Positions 58,237 through 64,000 of a DNA stretch of 64,000 nt are shown here, piece after piece. Positions within the stretch are counted from its first letter, which is position 1; every line of letters begins with the position of its first letter. Source of the stretch: Alphaproteobacteria bacterium (GTDB lineage: Bacteria; Pseudomonadota; Alphaproteobacteria; Puniceispirillales; Puniceispirillaceae); contig JADHLI010000001.1 in NCBI GenBank assembly GCA_016780775.1, positions 182,762-246,761 on the forward strand. The letters are read 5' to 3'. Below the pieces are notes generated by a model. It was not told the origin of the DNA and ran no database searches. It saw nothing but the letters and a program-made list of their open reading frames with translations. The position numbers and the translations under genes were made by a program.

Positions 58237-59499
58237 TTACGTGAGCTGCAAAATTGCACGACGCTTTTTACCTGCCGCAATTTGGGCGCGTCCATCGGCA
58301 TCAAAATCCGTTTCAGATAGCATCCTGTCCTCATCGCTGAGCGCAACATTGTTTAGCCGTGCGCCGCCGCCGCGTATAAGCCTGCGCACCTCTCCTTTGG
58401 AGGTGGTAAGGCCAGACTGTAAAAAGGCATCAATAACGCTAAGGCTAGGCATATCTGCGTGGGTAATTTTTAATGTTGGCAACCCGTCTGCGATGATGCC
58501 ATCAGCAAAACTCTGCTGGGCGGTTAGCTCAGCCTGCTTAGCGGCCTCCGGGCCATGGCATAAGCTGGTTACTTCGTTCGCTAGAACAATTTTAGCCTGA
58601 TTGATTTCAGCGCCATCCAGAGCTTCAAGCTTGGCTATTTCAGCCTCTGGTAATTCGGTAAAAAGGCGCAGAAAGCGACCTACATCTTGATCCTCGGTAT
58701 TACGCCAGAATTGCCAGAAGTCAAAAACAGGCAAGCGGTCTTCATTTAGCCACACAGCCCCTGCGGCGCTCTTGCCCATTTTCGCCCCTGAAGCGGTGGT
58801 GATAAGCGGGCTAGTTAGGCCAAAAATTTCTTGGCTGTCTACGCGGCGTGTTAAATCTACACCGCTAACAATATTACCCCACTGGTCAGACCCGCCCATT
58901 TGCAGACTACAGCCATAGCGGCGGCGTAATTCCAGAAAATCATAGGCCTGCAAAATAGCGTAATTAAACTCAAGGAAGGATAGGTTTTGTTCCCTATCTA
59001 GGCGAAGTTTTACGGATTCCATGCCCATCATGCGGTTGATAGAAAAATGCGAGCCAAAATCGCGCAAGAAACGGATATAGGCCAGTTGGTCCAACCATTC
59101 AGCATTATCCACCATCAGGGCGTCTGTTGGCCGATCACCGAAGGTAAGATATTTTTCGAATATTTTTTTTATGCCTTGCTTATTTTGCTCAATATCCTGA
59201 TCAGACAGCAATGGGCGCGCTTCATCCTTGCCAGAAGGGTCACCAATTTTTGTTGTGCCGCCGCCCATCAGAACAATCGGCTTATGCCCTGTGCGTTGCA
59301 ACAACCGCAGCATCATAATTTGGATAAGCGAGCCAACATGTAGGCTGTTAGCCGTGCAATCAAAGCCGATATAGGCTGATATAGGCTGTTGTTCTGCTAG
59401 CGCATCTAACCCCTCAAGATTGGTAGCCTGATGCATATAGCCTCTGCTAATCAGGGTCTTTAAAAATTCTGATTTAGGCGGGGTTACACTATTTTCCAT
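58237..59499 (-). CDS. tyrS: Tyrosyl-tRNA synthetase
   Basis: [66 protein letters not shown] (KMSKS-type); start re-set to MENSVTPPK. Confidence 0.96.
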   Translation of the reverse strand: MENSVTPPKSEFLKTLISRGYMHQATNLEGLDALAEQQPISAYIGFDCTANSLHVGSLIQIMMLRLLQRTGHKPIVLMGGGTTKIGDPSGKDEARPLLSDQDIEQNKQGIKKIFEKYLTFGDRPTDALMVDNAEWLDQLAYIRFLRDFGSHFSINRMMGMESVKLRLDREQNLSFLEFNYAILQAYDFLELRRRYGCSLQMGGSDQWGNIVSGVDLTRRVDSQEIFGLTSPLITTASGAKMGKSAAGAVWLNEDRLPVFDFWQFWRNTEDQDVGRFLRLFTELPEAEIAKLEALDGAEINQAKIVLANEVTSLCHGPEAAKQAELTAQQSFADGIIADGLPTLKITHADMPSLSVIDAFLQSGLTTSKGEVRRLIRGGGARLNNVALSDEDRMLSETDFDADGRAQIAAGKKRRAILQLT

Positions 59500-59515
59500 T
59501 ATATTTGGGTATCCG

Positions 59516-60190
59516 TTATTTCGGGTTTTGCAAATCACTCGGCATATCGCGGCCATCATCGGTGCGATCCAAATAGCGCGTGACAGCAACCATTGCTTCA
59601 TCCAGATGCGTGCTAAAGAAATGGTTTGCGCCATCTATCATATCTACATCGATGATCACGCCTTTCTGTTTTGAGATTTTTTCTACAAGTGCTTGCACCC
59701 GCTGGGCTGGTACTTGTTCATTCTCGCTACCCTGAACGATAAGTCCGCTAGCCGGGCAGGGGGCAAGAAAGGTGAAATCATGGGTAGAAGCTGGCGGTGA
59801 TAAAGAAATAAAACCAGTAATTTCAGGGCGGCGCATCATTAATTGCATGCCAATCCATGAGCCAAAAGAAAATCCAGCTATCCAGCAAACATTGGAGGAA
59901 GGAAACTGTGCTTGCAGCCAATCCATAGCTGTTGCAGCATCCGCTAACTCGCCATCACCTTGCTCAAATGTGCCTTGTGAGCGGCCAACCCCTCTGAAGT
60001 TAAACCGCATGACGGCATAACCTCGGGCCTGAAATAGCTTATAGGTTGCAAAGGTGACGCGATTATTCATCGTGCCGTTTTTATGCGGTTCGGGATGCAG
60101 TACCAATGCGGTTGGGGCATCACTTGTTGCGCCAGGCATATATCGGCATTCTAGACGCCCTGCAGGGCCGTTGATAATCACTTCAGGCAT
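59516..60190 (-). CDS. Alpha/beta hydrolase (COG2945-like)
   Basis: [71 protein letters not shown] nucleophile elbow. Confidence 0.88.
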   Translation of the reverse strand: MPEVIINGPAGRLECRYMPGATSDAPTALVLHPEPHKNGTMNNRVTFATYKLFQARGYAVMRFNFRGVGRSQGTFEQGDGELADAATAMDWLQAQFPSSNVCWIAGFSFGSWIGMQLMMRRPEITGFISLSPPASTHDFTFLAPCPASGLIVQGSENEQVPAQRVQALVEKISKQKGVIIDVDMIDGANHFFSTHLDEAMVAVTRYLDRTDDGRDMPSDLQNPK

Positions 60191-60346
60191 TTTGACAGCT
60201 ATCTCCCTTGTGGAATCGTAAATACGGCTTATATCTTAAACATCAACCTATTCCAAGCCCGTTATGTATGTGCTAGGCCAATGAGCTATTGAAGAGGCGC
60301 CTGATTTTTTGGTATCATGTGTCGGTGTACAAGAAAAGGAAACGCC

Positions 60347-61087
60347 ATGCTTGATAAGCTTAAAGCTGATCTTGACGCTATCATAGAACGTGATCCAGCG
60401 GCTGGCCACCGACTAGCTGCGGTATTTTTATATCCAAGTTTCCATGTCATGCTAGCTCACCGCATCGCCCATCCTTTATGGCGTGCTGGGCTGCGCTTTG
60501 TGCCGCGCTTTATTATGCAGTTTGCCAGATGGTTCACCGGTATTGAAATTCACCCCGCTGCCCAAATTGGCGCCGGCTTCTTTGCGGATCACGGTATGGG
60601 GGTTGTTATTGGTGAGACGAGTATACTTGGCAGGAACGTTACGCTATATCATGATGTGACCCTTGGCGGGGTGATGCCAGCGGTGGATTCGCATGCACAA
60701 AAAACCATCAAACGACACCCAACTATCGAAGATGATGTTATTATTGGTGCAGGGGCGCAGATATTAGGTCCTGTAACCGTGGGTAAATGCGCGCGTATCG
60801 GCGGTAATTCAGTTGTGACCAGAGATGTAGGCGAAGGCCAGACAGTGGTCGGTATTCCGGCAAAAGCGATTAAACAAGGTAGCCGCGAGAGCCAGTTTGA
60901 AGCTTACGGCGTTAATGACCTGCCAGCTGATGATGCGCAGAGCCGGACGATTGCCGCCCTGTTTGCTGAACTGGAGACCTTGCGGACAAGGCTGAACGCG
61001 GTTGCCAGCCAAGATGAAGCGGTACACAACCCAACTACTGGAGATGAGACCGCAGGCAGTGATATTCAAAACCGTACATCAGAATAA
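60347..61087 (+). CDS. cysE: Serine O-acetyltransferase
   Basis: FTGIEIHPAAQIGAGFFADHGMGVVIGETSILGRNVTLYHDVTLGG left-handed beta-helix hexapeptides; start MLDKLKADL. Confidence 0.94.
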   Translation: MLDKLKADLDAIIERDPAAGHRLAAVFLYPSFHVMLAHRIAHPLWRAGLRFVPRFIMQFARWFTGIEIHPAAQIGAGFFADHGMGVVIGETSILGRNVTLYHDVTLGGVMPAVDSHAQKTIKRHPTIEDDVIIGAGAQILGPVTVGKCARIGGNSVVTRDVGEGQTVVGIPAKAIKQGSRESQFEAYGVNDLPADDAQSRTIAALFAELETLRTRLNAVASQDEAVHNPTTGDETAGSDIQNRTSE

Positions 61088-61123
61088 ACAAATCTGTTAC
61101 TGTTTAGGGTGAAGGTTAGTGGC

Positions 61124-62218
61124 ATGACGCCTGTCTATCTTGATTATAATGCGACGGCACCATTGTTGCCGGAAGCTGCAAAGGCGATGGTAGCCCTTGC
61201 AAATTTGCCTGCTAACCCGTCCTCTATTCATCAATTTGGCCGGGCGGCGCGAACGCAGATGGACGCAGCTAGACACCAGCTAGCGGATGCGCTGGCGGTA
61301 TCCGTACATGACATTATCTTTACCAGTGGCGGCACAGAGGCAAATAATCTTGTGCTAGGCAATTATCGTCATATCATAACCAGTGCAGTGGAACATGATG
61401 CGGTATTGGCAGCGTGCCCTGATGCGCAGATCATAGACGTTGATGAAAATGGCCTTATTCGCCTTGACCAGTTACAAGCGATGCTAGCGGCACTGCCTGA
61501 TACAGATAAGGCGCAAACACTGGTTTCGGTGATGGCCGCTAATAATGAGACAGGTGTTGTTCAGCCTATTGAAGCGGTTGCTGATATGTGCTGTGCCTAT
61601 AATGTCGCCTGTCATTCAGACATGATTCAATTTCTGGGCAAAGCGCCTATCAACCTCCCTCAGATAAACCTTAATTTTGCCAGCTTTTCAGCGCATAAGC
61701 TAGGCGGGCCGTCTGGGGTAGGTGCGCTTTACTGCCGCGCTGGCCAACAGCTGGTCAGCTTGCTTCGTGGCGGTGGTCAGGAACAGGGAAGGCGCGCTGG
61801 TACTGAAAATTTACCCGGTATTATTGGCTTTGGGGCAGCGGTTGCCGCCCACGATATAGCGAATATCAATATTCAGGCAAGCTGGCGTGATGCGATGGAA
61901 GCTACTATTCAAAGAGCCTATCCAGAAATTGAGGTGATGGGGGCAGCTGCCCCGCGCCTTGCCAACACATCTGCACTTTACCTGCCGCAGCTTTCTGCGC
62001 AAAAGGCGGTAATGTTAATGGATTTGGCTGGTTTTGCGGTCAGTGCAGGCGCAGCTTGCTCATCTGGCAAGGTAGGGGATAGCCATGTTATCACGGCGAT
62101 GGCGCGCGGCGATGCGGCCGCTAATGTTATACGAATATCGGGGGGCTGGCAAAGTACAGAGGCCGAATGGACAGGGGTTGCGAAGGCTATAATAGAGATA
62201 TATAAAACCCAACATTGA
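61124..62218 (+). CDS. Cysteine desulfurase (NifS/IscS family)
   Basis: VYLDYNATAPLLPEAAKAM, FTSGGTEANNLVL, SFSAHKLGGPSGVGALYC (PLP Lys), GAACSSGKVGDSHVITAM (active-site Cys). Confidence 0.94.
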   Translation: MTPVYLDYNATAPLLPEAAKAMVALANLPANPSSIHQFGRAARTQMDAARHQLADALAVSVHDIIFTSGGTEANNLVLGNYRHIITSAVEHDAVLAACPDAQIIDVDENGLIRLDQLQAMLAALPDTDKAQTLVSVMAANNETGVVQPIEAVADMCCAYNVACHSDMIQFLGKAPINLPQINLNFASFSAHKLGGPSGVGALYCRAGQQLVSLLRGGGQEQGRRAGTENLPGIIGFGAAVAAHDIANINIQASWRDAMEATIQRAYPEIEVMGAAAPRLANTSALYLPQLSAQKAVMLMDLAGFAVSAGAACSSGKVGDSHVITAMARGDAAANVIRISGGWQSTEAEWTGVAKAIIEIYKTQH

Positions 62219-62284
62219 CCTAATAGTTCAAAGACATAAACAGCCCTTAAAAAACAGGGCAATTACGATATAAAAGAGAGCCAA

Positions 62285-62599
62285 ATGCCCACAATTAATT
62301 TCCTTAAGCCAGATGGCAGTAAGCATGCAATTACCGTTGATGAAGGTACCACACTGATGGAAGCCGGGCGTGATAATAATATGGGGCTAGAAGGCACTTG
62401 TGGGGGTAGCCTGTCTTGTGCGACCTGTCATGTTATTTTCAGCGATGCAGATTATGCACGTGTTGGCGCGCCATCTGATGATGAAATGGATATGCTGGAC
62501 CTAGCCTTTGGGGTTACAAAAACTTCTCGCCTCGGCTGTCAGATACGCATGAGTGATGCATTAGATGGTCTGACCGTACAGGTTCCAGAGGACATGTAA
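62285..62599 (+). CDS. fdx: 2Fe-2S ferredoxin (adrenodoxin/ISC type)
   Basis: GLEGTCGGSLSCATCHVIF, LAFGVTKTSRLGCQIRMSDALDGLTVQVPEDM. Confidence 0.95.
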   Translation: MPTINFLKPDGSKHAITVDEGTTLMEAGRDNNMGLEGTCGGSLSCATCHVIFSDADYARVGAPSDDEMDMLDLAFGVTKTSRLGCQIRMSDALDGLTVQVPEDM

Positions 62600-62653
62600 G
62601 CTAGCCAATCTTTGATATAGACGCGAAATAGCAACAAAAAGAGCGATGCCACT

Positions 62654-63865
62654 ATGGCAGAAGACATCACAAAGCTGAATAGTTTGGGCATAGCTAAGCC
62701 GCCGGCGCAAACACGCGTGGTGGTGGCGATGTCTGGCGGCGTGGATAGCTCTGTTACCGCAGCGATGCTGGTCGAACAAGGGTATGAAGTTATCGGCATC
62801 ACCATGCAATTATATGATCATGGTGCGGCGATAGCGGCCAAGGGGGCGTGTTGTGCGGGCGCTGATATTCATGATGCGCGTCAGGTTGCAGGACGGCTAG
62901 ATATTCCCCATTACGTGCTGGATTATGAAAGCCTGTTTAAACAACAGGTGATGGATGATTTTGCGGATAGCTACTTATCTGGGCATACGCCCATCCCGTG
63001 CGTGCGGTGCAACCAAACGGTGAAGTTCAAGGATTTGTTGGGCATGGCGCGCGATCTGGGCGCTGATTGTCTGGCAACGGGCCATTATGTGCGCCGCGAT
63101 ATCCTAGATGGGCAGCCAATTTTGCGGCGCGGAATTGATAGGGATAAAGATCAGTCTTACTTTTTATTTGCTACCACGCCGGACCAGTTGGATTTTGTGC
63201 GCTTTCCGCTAGGCAGCCTGACCAAGGACGCCACTCGTGCGCTGGCCCGAAAATATGAACTTTCTGTCAGTGATAAGCCAGATAGCCAAGATATTTGTTT
63301 TGTGCCGAACGGCAGGTATGGCGATGTAGTGCGCAAATTGCGCCCCGGCGCGATTGAACCTGGACTGATCAAACATATAGATGGCTCAACACTTGGCACG
63401 CATAAAGGCGTGATAGACTACACGATAGGCCAGCGGCGCGGTTTGGGTATAGGGGGGCGCAAATCAGAAGCTGGTGCTGAAAATGGGGATAATGCCCCGC
63501 TCTATGTGGTGGCCATAAACGCTAGTGCGCATGAGGTGATAGTCGGCCCACAAACAGCGCTAGCTTGTCATGAAGTGTATTTAAGCGATATGAACTGGGT
63601 GCGCCGCAGTGATGGGCAGGCCCCAGCAAATGCGCTGGAAGGGCGCGAGGTATTGGTGAAGCTGCGCAATACCGCTCCGGCTACAAAGGCGCGGCTTACG
63701 CTTAACGCTGGCGAGGCTGGCAAGATTTGCCTGCAGCTAGAGGCGCCAGAGTTTGGGATTGCCACCGGTCAGGCGGGCGTGATTTATGATGGTGAGGATG
63801 AAAGCCTGATGCTAGGCGGGGGCTGGATTTCAAAGGCACCAACACAGGCAGATAGCCTTAATTAA
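62654..63865 (+). CDS. mnmA: tRNA 2-thiouridine(34) synthase
   Basis: RVVVAMSGGVDSSVTAAMLVEQGYEVIGITMQLYDHG, TPIPCVRCNQTVKF, DKDQSYFLF, SDKPDSQDICFVPNG, YTIGQRRGLGIGG. Confidence 0.97.
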   Translation: MAEDITKLNSLGIAKPPAQTRVVVAMSGGVDSSVTAAMLVEQGYEVIGITMQLYDHGAAIAAKGACCAGADIHDARQVAGRLDIPHYVLDYESLFKQQVMDDFADSYLSGHTPIPCVRCNQTVKFKDLLGMARDLGADCLATGHYVRRDILDGQPILRRGIDRDKDQSYFLFATTPDQLDFVRFPLGSLTKDATRALARKYELSVSDKPDSQDICFVPNGRYGDVVRKLRPGAIEPGLIKHIDGSTLGTHKGVIDYTIGQRRGLGIGGRKSEAGAENGDNAPLYVVAINASAHEVIVGPQTALACHEVYLSDMNWVRRSDGQAPANALEGREVLVKLRNTAPATKARLTLNAGEAGKICLQLEAPEFGIATGQAGVIYDGEDESLMLGGGWISKAPTQADSLN

Positions 63866-63945
63866 GCATCCGCTTGCTTAAGCCTACTTTTAGGCTTGAC
63901 CCCAACCCCCATTTGGTTTTATCAAAGCGCACCTGATTTCTTTTT

Positions 63946-64000
63946 GGCGGAGTAGCTCAGGTGGTTAGAGCAGCGGAATCATAATCCGCGTGTCGGGGGT
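63946..64000 (+). tRNA. tRNA-Met (CAT anticodon, elongator-like), 3'-truncated by window edge
   Basis: GGCGGAGTAGCTCAGGTGGTTAGAGCAGCGGAATCATAATCCGCGTGTCGGGGGT: acceptor GGCGGAG, D-arm, anticodon arm GCGGA-ATCATAA-TCCGC with CAT at positions 34-36. Confidence 0.93.

Noticed and set aside
62243-62260. gccct-taaaaaac-agggc hairpin between the desulfurase and fdx genes
   Set aside because: Short 5-bp stem with a large loop and no T tract; could occur by chance, not enough to call a regulatory element.
63880-63897. aagccta-cttt-taggctt hairpin after mnmA as an intrinsic terminator
   Set aside because: Perfect 7-bp stem but no T run follows (gacccca), so it is not a standard Rho-independent terminator.
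1-64000. CRISPR arrays, transposases, prophage, toxin-antitoxin or defence islands
   Set aside because: No regularly spaced direct repeats, transposase/integrase motifs, phage structural genes or recognised defence domains seen in the ORF track or sequence.

Overview
This 64 kb window reads as a gene-dense alphaproteobacterial chromosome segment. A marine SAR116/Puniceispirillales-like origin is an inference from gene content, not demonstrated. Most of it is core genome: xseB-ispA-dxs-tlyA, aroC, fabI, pdxH, dacA, clpS-clpA, nrdJ, NDUFA12-mlaD-DUF2155, aat, accC-accB, aroQ, rne/amiC/PBP1A/prfB, tyrS, cysE-iscS-fdx-mnmA, and a tRNA-Met(CAT) cut by the right edge. Two blocks are more accessory. 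The first (9.2-18.6 kb) is a methylated-glycine demethylation cluster: a DMGDH-like FAD/GcvT oxidoreductase, a non-pyrrolysine MttB-family methyltransferase, and a convergent soxBDAG heterotetrameric sarcosine oxidase. The second (20.4-26.4 kb) is an imuA-imuB-dnaE2 mutasome cassette preceded by an exact GAAC-N7-GAAC LexA-type box. Other signals read directly from the sequence are: two NrdR-box-like palindromes with starts 31 bp apart upstream of the B12-dependent RNR gene; two sub-60-aa membrane ORFs in one frame separated by a single amber codon; short (13-15 bp) tandem duplications directly behind the stop codons of at least four unrelated genes; and in-frame minisatellites in ispA and rne. 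I saw no CRISPR array, prophage, transposon or clear new defence system. Nothing here was checked by database search.
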